Origin: Lathyrus oleraceus
Lineage: Eukaryota; Streptophyta; Magnoliopsida; Fabales; Fabaceae
Length of the DNA: 64,000 bases
Reading direction: 5' to 3'
NCBI RefSeq assembly: GCF_024323335.1
Contig: NC_066584.1
Location: forward strand, 432,847,408 to 432,911,407
Made by a program: the position numbers and the translations under genes. Shown here piece by piece: positions 12,135-23,390 of the stretch; the stretch's first letter is position 1, and every line of letters starts with the position of its first letter. The notes below the pieces were generated by a model. It did not search any database. It was not told the origin of the DNA and saw only the letters and a list, made by a program, of their open reading frames with translations.

Positions 12135-12767
12135 CCCACCGACGATAATCTCATGTTGAGAGATTGCTTCTCTCTGTCGATGTGCAACCTCTGTAGTGGC
12201 AATCAAGAATCAACGGAGCATCTTTTCTTTCATTGCCCTTTTGCTTTACATATTTGGCACTAGTTTATTTTAAATGATTAAGCTTCCTATTGTGTCTAAT
12301 CTTTTTAGTATGTTGGATATTTGTGATAGGAATTGGAGCCCTCAATGTAGAGTTATCATGCAGGCTTCCATTGTGCTCATCATCAACAACATTTGGTGGC
12401 CCGTAATCAAGTCAGATTCAACAATGGCTTTAAGCATTGGAAGAAGACCCACAACCAAATCCTTATTGAGGTTGTATTCATAGGCAATATTATCGCTAAA
12501 ATGGCGAACTCCTCCATGCATGAGTTTACCATTATCAAAGCCTTCAATGTTATCCTGCATCCGTCTAAAGCACCTCAGATTATTGAGGTTTTATGGATGA
12601 GCCTGACTATTGGTTGGTTGAAGTGTAACAATGACGGATCATTCTCCTCTGATTGGGCCTCTTGCGATGGTCTCTTCAGAAATCATTTAGGGGACTTATT
12701 TTTTGGTTTTGCTGAGAAAATTGTCTGCTCTTCATCGATTATTGCAGATCTTTTTGGAGTTATTAAG
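12135..12767 (+). pseudogene. LINE ORF2 C-terminus (zf-RVT, RNase H), part 1
   Basis: Plus-strand remnant of a plant L1-type LINE. It opens with PTDDNLMLRDC and then CNLCSGNQESTEHLFFHCPF, the reverse-transcriptase-associated zinc domain pattern C-x2-C...H-x3-C. It continues into an RNase H-like segment with GWLKCNNDGSFSSDWASCDG, where the canonical KCN.DG motif is visible. A stop after the zinc domain and frame changes mark it as dead. It is 5'-truncated at 12135 and cut at 12767 by the Copia insertion, continuing at 31873. Confidence 0.75.
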
Positions 12768-13647
12768 TGAAATTCTGGCAAGCAGATCCCTGATGTCGTA
12801 CACGATGTCACGACCTCAGGGTTTTCACATTATCACACCACAAACAATAGCAGGATAAATATAACAGTATAACAGGAAATAACATAATTAGTTGGTAACC
12901 CAGTTCGGTGCAAAGTCACCTACATCTAGGGGCTGCCAAGCCAAGAAGGAAATCCACTATCATAGAATTAGTTTGAAGTTCTGAACAACCTCAGGTTTTA
13001 CAGACTTCTCACCTAATCTCTAATTGTGTACATTTCTATCTAGGACATTCCTAGATATGAGACCCCTCTCACTTCCCTCAACCACACGACAATTAACAAC
13101 TGAAAATCACAATCCACTCTTGCTTAAAAGCTTCTGAAGGATTGTTAGTTACAACTCAATACACCAGGTCCAATTCAAGTATCAAGGTGATACTCAAATG
13201 GCTCACATAAAGCATACACACGAAACCCTAATGATAACACTATACTGCAATTTTTCGATGCTTCCTTAGGTTTAGAACTCCTCTATAAATAGCAGCGAAG
13301 AGGAATGTGCTTCGGCCTTGATTTTCACCAGATCCAAGATCTATGAACAATCTTCTGAAGATATGATTTCAATCAAATTAGATGTTTCCTAAAATGTCTT
13401 GACATTGTTACTTTGTAAATAAGTCAAGATACAATATTCTTCAGGTACAAGGAAAATGCTCAATAATTTACAGTGCTAAATCTTCAAAGATTCTTTAGAT
13501 AAAACATTAAAGATACTAAATCTCACAAACAGCTTAAGCTTGGTTACGCTGAATGTTGAAATAACATGTCAGGACATCTTATTTAACATCTGACAAATAT
13601 ACTTATTTTTCCAAAATGCAGTCAATCACAATATGATATACCTAACA
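12768..13647 (-). repeat. 3' LTR of the Sirevirus-like Copia
   Basis: 880 bp, TG...CA, starting TGAAATTCTGG and ending CCTAACA in window orientation. It pairs with 31000-31872, with numerous substitutions and small indels between them. It carries CGATGTCACGACCTCAGG near its left end, related to the inverted-repeat motif in the non-autonomous element's LTR. Confidence 0.9.
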
Positions 13648-13663
13648 ATCTCCCCCTTTGGCA
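13648..13663 (-). promoter_or_regulatory. Polypurine tract of the Sirevirus-like Copia
   Basis: The minus strand reads GCCAAAGGGGGAGAT next to the LTR start TGTTAGG. Additional AGGGGGAG copies lie at 13882-13889 and 14922-14929, the multi-tract arrangement known from Sireviruses. Confidence 0.85.
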
Positions 13664-13928
13664 AATTTTGACTAAAACAATCTTTGCAATGGTCAATAAT
13701 TCAGAGGGGTGGAAACAAGGATATACATCAACAAGAACGCATACGACATCCTTTCTCACACAATCACTAGAGGCAGACGCAATGAACAACAGGCCTTATA
13801 CTGTATAACACAAAAAAAAAATCCTTTTTAGATAGTATGTCAGAACATTTACCCTGACATCATGAACACAAGTATCATGCGCTCCCCCTGAGTATTAGAA
13901 CCAGGGGCTGAGTTACCCCAAGTATTAC
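13664..13928 (-). other. 3' untranslated DNA of the Copia element
   Basis: Non-coding sequence between the polypurine tract and the solo LTR insertion, with one further polypurine core at 13882. No coding signal is seen. Confidence 0.5.
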
Positions 13929-14917
13929 TGATCAGTGCATTTTGATTCACATTCTTCTACTATTCTACTTAGACAATTCTATAGTTTAATATATTATTTT
14001 TACTATTTTAGTGTTTTTTTTATATTTAAGTTTATTTTTGGCTTTAATTTATTTTCGTACTTAATTTTCAGCATAAATAGTTATTTGATACATTGTTACT
14101 ATGCAGATCATAACTTGAGCTATAGGAGTCAGAATGATGCGTTCTAATATGTGTTAGAAAGATAAGAGAAATAGATACAAGTTTTATGTTAAAGTCAAAA
14201 GCAGATTCAAAGTGAAGAAGGGGCTAATAGTTTGTTGAAGTTACAAACTTAAATAAACTAGTTAGTTTGGGTCGGTTTTTGTAATTTTCGGGTCGGATCC
14301 CATAAGGGCCCAAATTTCCCTTTTATTATATTAGGTCTTTCACTACTACAGTATTATGAATTTTGATGATACAATATTTCTTAGACGATTTCAAGGAGAA
14401 CTAAAGTTCACAAGGTTGATCTGCTGTAATTGATTTCCGCCGATACTTTGAGGTTTCTTAATTTTCAATCAAATGTCTTTTCCCTTTCAATATTTTGTTC
14501 TATATCTTGTATGCTTTATTCAACTTCTATAGAATATGTGCTGATTAATTTCGACTGATATATGTTCCATAATCACGTTTGCTTAATTCCTGTTTGCTTA
14601 ATTCATAAATTAGGAACACATATCATATATTAGTATAAATGTGCTTGTTATTGTTACTATAATCCAAAAGAGATTAGAATCCGCTTAGGGCATGAAAATT
14701 ATATTAACCAATGATAAGTTAGGAAACCAAATAAGTAGATCAGATTATTTCATAATCACTTTTTATAATCACTTATTCTTAATTGAATCAAAACCCATAC
14801 TTCGTTTTCTTATTTGGTTAATTTACCAAGAGTCCTTGCGATACGATACTTGAGTGTCGCTTCCCTAGACTACCGTTCTTAATTACTCGTTTTTGACCCG
14901 TGTGCGACAACGGATCA
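13929..14917. repeat. Probable solo LTR inside the Copia 3' UTR
   Basis: A 989-bp AT-rich block beginning TGATC and ending GATCA, a perfect 5-bp terminal inverse with TG/CA ends. It is flanked by ATTAC (13924-13928) and GTTAC (14918-14922), a 5-bp duplication with one mismatch. The text on either side is continuous Sirevirus 3' UTR sequence with its CTCCCCCT motifs. Near the right end, TTTTTGACCCGTGTGCGACA resembles a Ty3 LTR terminus. It has no coding capacity. The alternative frame GATCAG/GATCAG is also possible at the edges, so limits may shift by a few bases. Confidence 0.65.
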
Positions 14918-15212
14918 GTTACTCCCCCTCCATACAAGCACATGTTCCCCCTCAAGGAGCAATAAGGACAAGAATCAGAACACATAACATATTACTAGCA
15001 TCACAGATTCACACACACCAGCTTCCCTTTTTTAGCCATAAAGTTGACAAAAAAACCATATTAACCAAAACATCACTGAAGTAACACAAGGTCAAGAGAG
15101 TTTACAAACCAAACAAACCCAAGATCACTTATAAAGTGCACAAAATAGAATCTAGGGCACATCCCACAAAAGAAACAAAAGAAGAATCAATACACAAAAG
15201 AACTAGAGATCA
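14918..15212 (-). other. Copia 3' untranslated DNA between env-like ORF and solo LTR
   Basis: No coding signal. It contains a polypurine core at 14922-14929 and a near-copy at about 14945, on the minus strand. Confidence 0.5.
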
Positions 15213-16757
15213 CTAATCTTCATTACTACTGGTAGCATCTTCCTCGTCACTTGCATTAGACATGTCTTCATTTTCTTCTTCTTCATTTGTTCCATCACTT
15301 TTCAAACCTCCTTCTTCTTCATATAGAGCCTTAATCAACATTTCAATCTTGCTTTTCCTTTTAGTACAACTTTTTATAGTTTCACCCAAGTTCTTATAGG
15401 TGTCTTTCAGCTCAGCTAGGATGCTTGTTCTGTTAGTAGACTTTGAAGGAGTCTATCCCGATGTCATGACAATGTCTGAGACATGTTTCCCAGTTAACAG
15501 CCTATAATACAATGAGAGAGGAGGGCCCCTTTTGCACGTACTATCATAATTGATTAATATAGTACGGTGTTGACTCAAGATAACCCCACAGATCAAATAA
15601 GGAAAAGTTATTGCCATTTTCACAGCATAAGAGGCAACATGCTTCATAGTCTGATAAAAAACATAGGATCAAAAACAAAATTTGACTCAGTGCCAACAAT
15701 ATAGATAAACTTACCTAGCCCAGTAGCTATATTGGAAGTGTGATTGGTTGGAACCCAATTTTCAGCTCCAATTCTGTGGAGAACAGCATATTTGACACTC
15801 AAGGCACTAGCAGACAATTTCCCTTTCCTTGTCCATTCCTCCACTTGCTTAGCAGTAATCTCTCTACAAATGACATTGTCAGACACTTTAATTTCAGCTT
15901 GTTCTTCTTCATTACTTACCAAGAACATGTTGATTATTATAGGAGAAAAATCTACACATCTTCATCTAACATACACTTTTCTAAAGTCCTTGCTTCTTTT
16001 GTTGTCACACTCCTTGGAGATGTTCACAATAAATTCTTAGACAAGCATTTCATAGCACTTGCCAAAACCTGTTACAGTTTTCATTAATCCAACTTCTTGA
16101 ATCAGACTCAACACCTTTTTACATTCAAAAGTATCTTTCCCCAATTCCCTTTCCAGTGTTAACCTTATTTGATTAAAAAAAAATCCATTTTTCAACATTT
16201 TCCACAAAGTGAAATGAAATTTTGCCAAGTGGAACTTCAGGAATATTAGCTGGTATCTTCTTCCCAGAGGCTTGCTTTCTGTAAGTAGAGATGATGTCCT
16301 AAACATTGTGTTTGACATCATGATCAAATCCACTTGACTTTGAGAGAACTTCCTTCCTTTTCAGGGATTTGTTTTTAGATATAGGAGTCACCACCTTGAT
16401 TCATCTTTTTGTGGGACCAACACTAGCTTTGTTCTTGACAGATTTGGAGGGAGTGTTGGAGGATCCAACAACTTAGCCTTTTCTATTCTTCAATCTTTTA
16501 GTTATGCCAGGAGCCAGTCTTTTCCTAATAGGAACATCATCAGAGTCCAGTTCCTCAATATTAAGAATGTCAGTGGGTTGATCAATAGGGTTTTTATCTT
16601 TGTTACCCAACTCATTAGAACTTTCTTTGTCTTGTGATTTCTCAGGAGACAGAGTAGGTGCATTCACATCAAGTTTATCTTTGAGGTTCTCAGTATTGTT
16701 ATCAGGTTGGGCCAAGAATGTGGAGACATCTGGCACGACATTTTTCTTGGGGTCAAT
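15213..16757 (-). pseudogene. Env-like extra ORF of the Sirevirus-like Copia, 3' portion
   Basis: Minus-strand continuation of the ORF that begins at 25983. It contains, in order, an acidic Ser/Asp-rich stretch ending with VPIRKRLAPGITKRL, a conserved segment with GAENWVPTNHTSNIATGLGK, then KHVASYAVKMAITFPYLICG and GPPLSLYYRL, and an acidic tail rich in Glu that stops at 15213. An in-frame TAG follows DIVMTSG near 15453, and frame changes occur around 15640 and 16040-16470. This is the downstream ORF that SIRE1-type Copia elements carry after RNase H. It has been called envelope-like, although membrane function is unproven, and the central domain is also annotated as a putative plant transposon protein. 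I see no convincing signal peptide. Confidence 0.8.
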
Positions 16758-18853
16758 TGTAACACCCCGATAGAATATAATAATTATTTAATTTAAGTTT
16801 AATAGTATATTATGATGATAATATGAATGAAAGGGTATTATTTTTCAAAATAAAAGATAAACCCTTCATATATATTATTATTAGTATATTTATTAATTTA
16901 ATTAAATAATTAGAATATTATTGGATTATTATTGTTGGAATAATAAAGTTGGAATTGGAACGATTTTTGGAATCAGTAAAAAGAGTCCCATTTGGTAAAA
17001 AGGGTTTTTCACGTGAAAACAGAGAAGCGACTGAAAAGTGGAAAAAGGGCAAAAAGGAAGAGCAAGAGAGAAAGGGTTGGAGAAGGGAAAAGCTTGAAGT
17101 GAAAGGATTTGCCGGATTAACTCAGGTAAGGGGAGTTTATCGTCGTTTAATGGGTATTATGGGTTAACATGTAATGGGTAGTAATAGGCCATTGGATTGA
17201 CCCTAATTAGGATGATGCATGCTGCAATTTGTGAACTTATGGATGAATGAAATATGGGTTTATAATTGAAGAAAATTCGTAGGAATTAGATGTAATAAGG
17301 TTAGGAATTTGTGAAATTGAATGGATATGATCTGTGTTAGATAATATGAACGATTGTTGTGAAAAATTGGACTATGGGAGGTTGGAATTGAGAAATCTCG
17401 TAGCAGAGAAAAACTCATAGCAGATCTGGAATTTTGGTTCTGGTCATACGCGTATGACACTAGGCCATACGCGTATGAGATGGCCTGGAGGGGAGAAGAA
17501 TGGTGCTGATACGCGCCATACGCGTGTTCTTACGCGTAGCCTGTGAGTGGTACGCGTATGGGGTGAGGCCATACGCGTATGAAGGAAGAAGATGATGATT
17601 CTAACGTAGTTTTGCCTCTCTTGGTACGCGTATGGGAGAAGAGGTACGCGTATCATACGCGTATGAGACAGGCAGTACGCGTAAGGGCTTGGCTAGGAAA
17701 TGTGCCATACGCGTATGGGCATGAGGCATACGCGTATGGGCAGAAGTTTGAATTTTTCTGAGCTGTTGTTGTGCAGTTTTGGTCGTTTCAGCTGAGTGAT
17801 GTGATTTAGCTGATATATGATATAGTAGGGATCAATTCCCGTTGTTTTGAGCAGTATAGGTATTAGTAGAGTGTGCTAATACTGTGATTTATTATTTGGC
17901 ATGACATGATATGATTCTGTGATCAATATGCTGATGATGTTTGATGGTATGCATAATGCTGTGAATATATCTATTATGTATGAAATTGTGGATGGACTGT
18001 TATGGCCTTTATGGTGGTAGCTAATTTCCATGGTGAGGAATTAGTGAGTTGTTTATAGCTTAGAGTGTGAGCACATGTCCATTGTGGATTGTTGTTGATG
18101 TTTGCATGCTAGGTGATTTAGCGTGCATAGCATGACCTTTATGGTGGTAGCTAATTCCCAGGGTGAGGAATTAGTGAGTGAGTCACTAGGTCTCAAATGA
18201 GTGGGACTAGTGAGCTTGGTAGCCGTATCTGGGTTTGATCGGTGAGGTTGAACTATGTGTTCACGAATAGTCGGTACCGCATGCATGGAGTCTCATTTCA
18301 TAATGTATGTATGGCGTATAATATGAATGGATGTATTCCAATATTATACGTGTGTTTTGTGTTTGTGTTGAGTATGATTATGAGTTGATGTTGCCGTTAC
18401 CGAATGTGTGATATGATTAGGGTGATGAATGTGTTAATTTACTTAACATTACATGATATTTTATAATGCTTATTATATCGATTGAGGAACTCACCCTTAC
18501 AACTATGTTTCAGGTAACGAGCAGTGATTGAGTAGAAGCTAGTGCTTGGAGTCTAGTGTAGTTCCTTAGTGGGTCATGCTCTGGTATATGTAACATCGGG
18601 ACGGGATGTTTTACTTTGTTTTATTGTTGTTGTTGAACAATTTTACATGTAGTATGTTACATGGTTGCATGTTGTTAGATTTCTATCCGCTGCGAATTGT
18701 GCAATGTTTTATTTTGATTAATAAATGAGCATGACAAGTTATTTTGATGATTGGTGTGAAGTGTCAAGTGTGACACCCTGAAATTGCATATCTACTCTGA
18801 TTTATATTTTGTTGTTTTAATTAATTATTGGGGTATTTTAGAAGGGTGTTACA
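16758..18853 (+). repeat. 5' LTR of the Tekay element
   Basis: 2096 bp, from TGTAACACCCCGATAG to GAAGGGTGTTACA, with the inverse termini TGTAACACCC and GGGTGTTACA. It contains a 294-bp cluster of CATACGCGTATG-like palindromes (17445-17738). Short open frames inside it recur exactly in the other LTR and are not genes. Confidence 0.95.
17445..17738. repeat. Cluster of ACGCGT-centred palindromes in the 5' LTR
   Basis: Thirteen copies of a TACGCGTA-type core lie in 294 bp. Six or more are the full 12-bp palindrome CATACGCGTATG; one is degraded to ACGCGC. Spacing is irregular, so this is not a simple tandem repeat. ACGCGT fits the plant CGCG box (VCGCGB) bound by calmodulin-regulated CAMTA factors, but binding here is only inferred. 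Confidence 0.85.
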
Positions 18854-18857
18854 TAAG

Positions 18858-18869
18858 TGGTATCAGAGC
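18858..18869 (+). promoter_or_regulatory. Primer binding site (initiator Met tRNA) of the Tekay element
   Basis: TGGTATCAGAGC lies four bases downstream of the 5' LTR end and is complementary to the initiator Met tRNA 3' end, the usual primer for chromoviruses. Confidence 0.9.
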
Positions 18870-18977
18870 ATAGTCGGTCGAGTCGAGTCATAATTATTCT
18901 GTTTCCCTGTATGTGATAGGTGTTGTGTAACCCTATCCGTACTTATTGTTTTAGCTTGTTGGGTTTTCAGAATAGAG

Positions 18978-20600
18978 ATGGCTGGAAGAGGTAGAGACGA
19001 TGCTGCGATTGCTGAGGCTCTGGGTATGCTAGCTGGAGTACTTGGAGGGAATCCGAATGTTGTGGGATTGGGAGCTGCTCGTCAACTGAGTGAGTTCCAG
19101 AAGAACAATCCTCCAATGTTCAAGGGAGCATACGATCCAGATGGTGCTCAGAAGTGGTTGAAGGAGATCGAGAGGATCTTCCGAGTGACTGAGTGTGCCG
19201 ATAACCAGAAGGTCAGGTTCGGTACGCATATGCTGTCAGAGGAAGCAGATGATTGGTGGGTTGCTGCCCGCACTGAGTTGGAAGCTGCTGGGAGTGATGA
19301 GATCACTTGGGCGGTGTTCAGAGAGAGATTCCTGAGGAAGTACTTTCCAGAGGATGTCAGAGGGAAGAAAGAGATAGAGTTCTTAGAATTGAGGCAGGGC
19401 AACCGGTCTGTTACTGAGTATGCTGCTAAGTTCACAGAGCTGTCGAAGTATTACACTCCCTATGATGAGGCTACTGGGGAATTTTCAAAATGTGTGAAGT
19501 TTGAGAACGGGTTACGTCCCGAGATCAAGCAGGCTATTGGGTATCAGCGGATTAGAGTGTTTTCTGACTTGGTCGACTGTTGCAGGATTTATGAACAGGA
19601 TACCAAGGCCAGAGCGGAGAGCTATCAGCAGAGGGTTGATAGGAAAGGCAAGAATCAGAATGATCGTGGGAAACCGTACGCAGCTGGCAAGGGTTTCCAG
19701 AGACAGGGTGGGATGCGGAGACCTAGTGGGGGAGACTCCAGTGCCCCTGCTAAGTGTTACAGATGTGGTCAGGCTGGACATCATATCCATGAGTGTACCA
19801 GTACTGAGAAGAAGTGTTTCAAGTGTGGCAAAGGTGGTCACTTGGCTGCAGAGTGCCGGTTGAAGACTATGACTTGTTTCAACTGTGGAGAGGTGGGTCA
19901 TATCAGTCCACAGTGTCCTAAGCCGAAGAAGGAGAACCAGTCGGGAGGCAAGGTCTTTGCTTTATCGGGTTCTAAGACTTCTGCAGATGATCGTTTGATC
20001 CGAGGTACGTGTTATATTAATGGCTTTCCTCTTGTAGCTATTATTGACACAGGTGCAACTCATTCCTTTATATCTTTGGATTGTGCTGTGAAACTTAAAT
20101 TAGAGATATCTGAGATGCATGGGGGTATGGTGATTGATACTCCTGCGAAGGGTTCAGTGACTACTACTTCAGTTTGTTTAAATTGTCCTTTGAGTATTTT
20201 TGGTAGAGACTTTGGGATGAACCTCGTGTGTCTTCCACTAGTGCAGATTGATGTTATCCTGGGTATGAACTGGTTGGTATTTAACCGAGTTTATATCAAC
20301 TGTTTTGATAAGACTGTGATCTTTCCTGAGATTGAGGAAGGAAAGAGTTTATTTCTATCAGCAAGGCAGGTGAATGAGGCAGTAGCAGATGGGGCAGAGT
20401 TGTTTATGCTGTTAGCGACTTTGGAGGCTAAAGATAAACTGGTGATTTGCGATCTAGCCGTGGTGTGTGATTTTCCTGATGTGTTTCCTGAAGAAGTGAA
20501 TGAATTACCGCCAGAGCGTGAAGTTGAGTTCTCGATTGATTTGGTACCTGGTACTAGGCCGATATCGATGGCTCCGTACCGTATGTCTGCTGTTGAGTAA
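18978..20600 (+). CDS. Tekay gag-protease
   Basis: 540 codons from the first ATG after the primer site. Residues about 45-215 form the retrotransposon gag (capsid) domain, with KWLKEIERIF and FRERFLRKYFP. Three CCHC zinc knuckles follow at about 260-273, 280-293 and 300-313; these are nucleocapsid-type RNA-binding motifs. The aspartic protease starts near 345, with the active-site DTGATHS at 357-363. The frame runs on towards RT (PPEREVEFSIDLVPGT) and ends at a TAA, 20598-20600. The next codon continues the same frame with [11 protein letters not shown], so gag and pol were one polyprotein and the stop is probably a point mutation in a sense codon. Functionally it packages element RNA and processes the polyprotein. 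Confidence 0.92.
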   Translation: MAGRGRDDAAIAEALGMLAGVLGGNPNVVGLGAARQLSEFQKNNPPMFKGAYDPDGAQKWLKEIERIFRVTECADNQKVRFGTHMLSEEADDWWVAARTELEAAGSDEITWAVFRERFLRKYFPEDVRGKKEIEFLELRQGNRSVTEYAAKFTELSKYYTPYDEATGEFSKCVKFENGLRPEIKQAIGYQRIRVFSDLVDCCRIYEQDTKARAESYQQRVDRKGKNQNDRGKPYAAGKGFQRQGGMRRPSGGDSSAPAKCYRCGQAGHHIHECTSTEKKCFKCGKGGHLAAECRLKTMTCFNCGEVGHISPQCPKPKKENQSGGKVFALSGSKTSADDRLIRGTCYINGFPLVAIIDTGATHSFISLDCAVKLKLEISEMHGGMVIDTPAKGSVTTTSVCLNCPLSIFGRDFGMNLVCLPLVQIDVILGMNWLVFNRVYINCFDKTVIFPEIEEGKSLFLSARQVNEAVADGAELFMLLATLEAKDKLVICDLAVVCDFPDVFPEEVNELPPEREVEFSIDLVPGTRPISMAPYRMSAVE

Positions 20601-23348
20601 ACTGAATTGAAGAGTCAACTGGAAGATCTGTTGGATAAGAAATTTATTCGTCCGAGTGTGTCACCGTGGGGCGCACCAGTGTTATTGGTTAAGAAGAAAG
20701 AAGGTACTATGAGGTTGTGTGTGGACTACAGGCAACTGAATAAAGTGACGATCAAGAATCAATATCCTTTGCCGAGGATTGATGATTTGATGGATCAGTT
20801 GGTTGGGGCGAGTCTGTTCAGCAAAATAGATTTGAGATCGGGGTATCATCAGATACGTGTGAAAACTGAGGATATTCAGAAGACTGCTTTCAGAACAAGG
20901 TATGGACATTATGAGTATTCTGTAATGCCTTTTGGTGTGACTAATGCGCCTAGGGTATTTATGGAGTATATGAATAGGATTTTCCATCCGTACCTAGACA
21001 AGTTTGTTGTGGTGTTTATTGACGATATTTTGGTGTATTCGAAATCTGAAGAAGAGCATGCTGAACATTTGAGAGTGGTTTTAGGGGTTCTACGAGAAAA
21101 GAAGTTATTTGCTAAACTGTCCAAGTGTGAATTTTGGTTAGAAGAGGTTAGTTTTCTTGGTCATGTGGTTTCAAGAGGTGGTATTGCTGTTGATCCTTCT
21201 AAGATAGAAGCGGTATCTAAGTGGGAAGCTCCGAAGTCAGTTTCTGAGATAAGGAGTTTTCTTGGACTTGCAGGTTATTATAGGAAATTCATTGAGGGAT
21301 TTTCTAAGTTGGCGTTACCGTTGACGATGTTGACTAGAAAGGGGCAAGCGTTTGTTTGGGACTCAAAATGTGAAGAAGGTTTCCAAGAGTTAAAGAGAAG
21401 GTTAACTACTGCTCCTATTCTGATATTACCAAGTCCGTCGGAACCATTTGAGGTTTACTGTGATGCTTCATTGTTGGGTTTGGGTGGTGTTTTGATGCAG
21501 AATAAGCAGGTTGTAGCTTATGCTTTGAGACAACTGAAGGTTCATGAGGGTATCTATCCGACACACGATTTAGAGTTGGCAGCTGTGGTATTTGTTCTGA
21601 AGTTATGGAGGCATTACTTGTACGGGTCAAGATTTGAGGTTTTTAGTGACCATAAAAGTTTAAAGTATTTGTTTGATCAGAAAGAGCTGAATATGAGACA
21701 GAGAAGATGGTTAGAGTTTCTGAAGGATTATAACTTTGGTTTGAATTACCATTCGGGTAAAGCAAACGTAGTGGCTGATGCATTGAGTCGGAAATCATTG
21801 CATATGTCTATGTTAATGGTTAAGGAATTGGATTTAATTGAGCAGTTTAGAGACTTGAGTTTGGTGTGTGAGAGTACTCACAATAGTGTTAAATTGGGAA
21901 TGTTGAAGTTAACGAGTGGTATTCTGGATGAGATTAGAGAGGGTCAGAAATCCGATGTGCTTTTGGTTGATAAGTTGACTCTAGTGAATCAAGGTCAAGG
22001 TGGTGAATTCAGAGTTGATGAGAATGGTGTTGTGAAATTTGGTAATCGGGTGTGTATTCCGGATGTTACCGAACTTAAGAAGAGTATTCTTGAGGAAGGA
22101 CATCGTAGTGGCCTGAGTATTCATCCTGGGGCTACGAAGATGTATCATGATTTGAAAAAGTTATTTTGGTGGCCGGGAATGAAAAGAGAAATTGTGAGTT
22201 TTGTTTATTCTTGTTTGACTTGTCAGAAGTCAAAGATTGAGCATCAGAAGCCGTCTGGGCTAATGCAACCGTTGGCTATTCCAGAGTGGAAGTGGGATAG
22301 TATCAGTATGGATTTTGTTTCTGGTTTACCGAGGACAATTAAGAATTTTGAAGCTATTTGGGTGATTGTTGACAGATTGACAAAATCGGCTCATTTCATT
22401 CCGATCAGAATGGATTATCCGTTAGAGAGATTAGCTGAGTTGTATATTGAGAAAATTGTAAGTTTGCATGGTATTCCGTCGAATATTGTTTCGGACAGAG
22501 ATCCTAGATTTACATCGAAGTTCTGGGAAGGTTTGCAGAGGGCTTTGGGAACTAAGCTGAGATTGAGTTCTGCATATCATCCGCAGACTGATGGTCAGAC
22601 TGAGAGGACGATTCAGTCACTGGAGGATCTTTTGAGGGCTTGTGTTTTGGAAAAGGGAGGTGCTTGGGATTGTTATTTACCTTTGATTGAGTTTACCTAC
22701 AACAATAGTTTTCATTCGAGCATTGGTATGGCACCGTTTGAAGCTTTGTATGGTAGGAGATGTCGGACACCTTTATGTTGGTATGAGTCCGGTGAGAGTG
22801 CGGTGGTTGGACCGGAGATTGTTCAACAAACTACGGAAAAGATTAAGATGATTCAGGAGAAGATGAGGATTGCTCAGAGTCGTCAGAAGAGTTATCACGA
22901 CAAGAGGAGGAAGTCACTTGAGTTTCAAGAGGGAGATCATGTGTTTCTTCGTGTTACTCCGGTAACTGGGGTTGGTCGAGCTTTGAAGTCGAAGAAGTTG
23001 ACACCTCGATTTATTGGTCCTTATCAGATTTTGGAGAGGATAGGGGAGGTAGCCTATCGTATCGCTTTACCGCCGTCACTTGCGAATTTGCATGAGGTTT
23101 TTCATGTGTCTCAGTTGAGGAAGTACATTCCTGATCCGTCGCATGTGGTCCAAGTAGATGATGTACAGGTGAGAGATAACCTGACTGTTGAAACATCACC
23201 TATGAGGATCGAGGATCGAGAGTTGAAGCAGTTGCGGGGTAAAGAGATTGCTTTGGTAAAGGTAGCTTGGGGAGGACCAGCAGGTGGCAATGTAACTTGG
23301 GAACTTGAGAGTCAGATGAAAGAGTCTTATCCAGAGTTATTCGCTTGA
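20601..23348 (+). CDS. Tekay pol (RT, RNase H, integrase, chromodomain-like end)
   Basis: Same frame as gag-protease, directly after its TAA. No ATG is needed if the stop is a mutation; counting residues from 20607. RT spans about 1-215 with the catalytic FIDD at 137-140. RNase H has D286, E323, D348 and D391. Integrase has the HHCC zinc finger (H499, H506, C536, C539) and a D569, D630, E666 triad with 35 residues between the last two. The C-terminus, about 875-913, holds [20 protein letters not shown], the chromodomain-like tail that gives chromoviruses targeting to certain chromatin. The pol frame is open to TGA at 23346-23348. Whether it is translated depends on readthrough or on help from other copies. 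Clade by motif and layout: Tekay. Confidence 0.92.
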   Translation, partial: TELKSQLEDLLDKKFIRPSVSPWGAPVLLVKKKEGTMRLCVDYRQLNKVTIKNQYPLPRIDDLMDQLVGASLFSKIDLRSGYHQIRVKTEDIQKTAFRTRYGHYEYSVMPFGVTNAPRVFMEYMNRIFHPYLDKFVVVFIDDILVYSKSEEEHAEHLRVVLGVLREKKLFAKLSKCEFWLEEVSFLGHVVSRGGIAVDPSKIEAVSKWEAPKSVSEIRSFLGLAGYYRKFIEGFSKLALPLTMLTRKGQAFVWDSKCEEGFQELKRRLTTAPILILPSPSEPFEVYCDASLLGLGGVLMQNKQVVAYALRQLKVHEGIYPTHDLELAAVVFVLKLWRHYLYGSRFEVFSDHKSLKYLFDQKELNMRQRRWLEFLKDYNFGLNYHSGKANVVADALSRKSLHMSMLMVKELDLIEQFRDLSLVCESTHNSVKLGMLKLTSGILDEIREGQKSDVLLVDKLTLVNQGQGGEFRVDENGVVKFGNRVCIPDVTELKKSILEEGHRSGLSIHPGATKMYHDLKKLFWWPGMKREIVSFVYSCLTCQKSKIEHQKPSGLMQPLAIPEWKWDSISMDFVSGLPRTIKNFEAIWVIVDRLTKSAHFIPIRMDYPLERLAELYIEKIVSLHGIPSNIVSDRDPRFTSKFWEGLQRALGTKLRLSSAYHPQTDGQTERTIQSLEDLLRACVLEKGGAWDCYLPLIEFTYNNSFHSSIGMAPFEALYGRRCRTPLCWYESGESAVVGPEIVQQTTEKIKMIQEKMRIAQSRQKSYHDKRRKSLEFQEGDHVFLRVTPVTGVGRALKSKKLTPRFIGPYQILERIGEVAYRIALPPSLANLHEVFHVSQLRKYIPDPSHVVQVDDVQVRDNLTVETSPMRIEDRELKQLRGKEIALVKVAWGGPAGGNVTWELESQMKESYPELFA

Positions 23349-23377
23349 GGTATGTTTTCGAGGATGAAAACTCTTTT

Positions 23378-23390
23378 AGTGGGGGAGAGT
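23378..23390 (+). promoter_or_regulatory. Polypurine tract of the Tekay element
   Basis: AGTGGGGGAGAGT lies immediately before the 3' LTR. It would prime plus-strand DNA synthesis. Confidence 0.85.

Noticed and set aside
16949..17761. Small plus-strand frames in the Tekay LTR, repeated at 23582-24394
   Set aside because: Identical in both LTRs and made partly of the palindrome cluster. They are LTR sequence and not genes.
19501..19901. Frames of 120 and 129 codons overlapping gag on both strands
   Set aside because: Shadows of the Tekay gag zinc-knuckle region.
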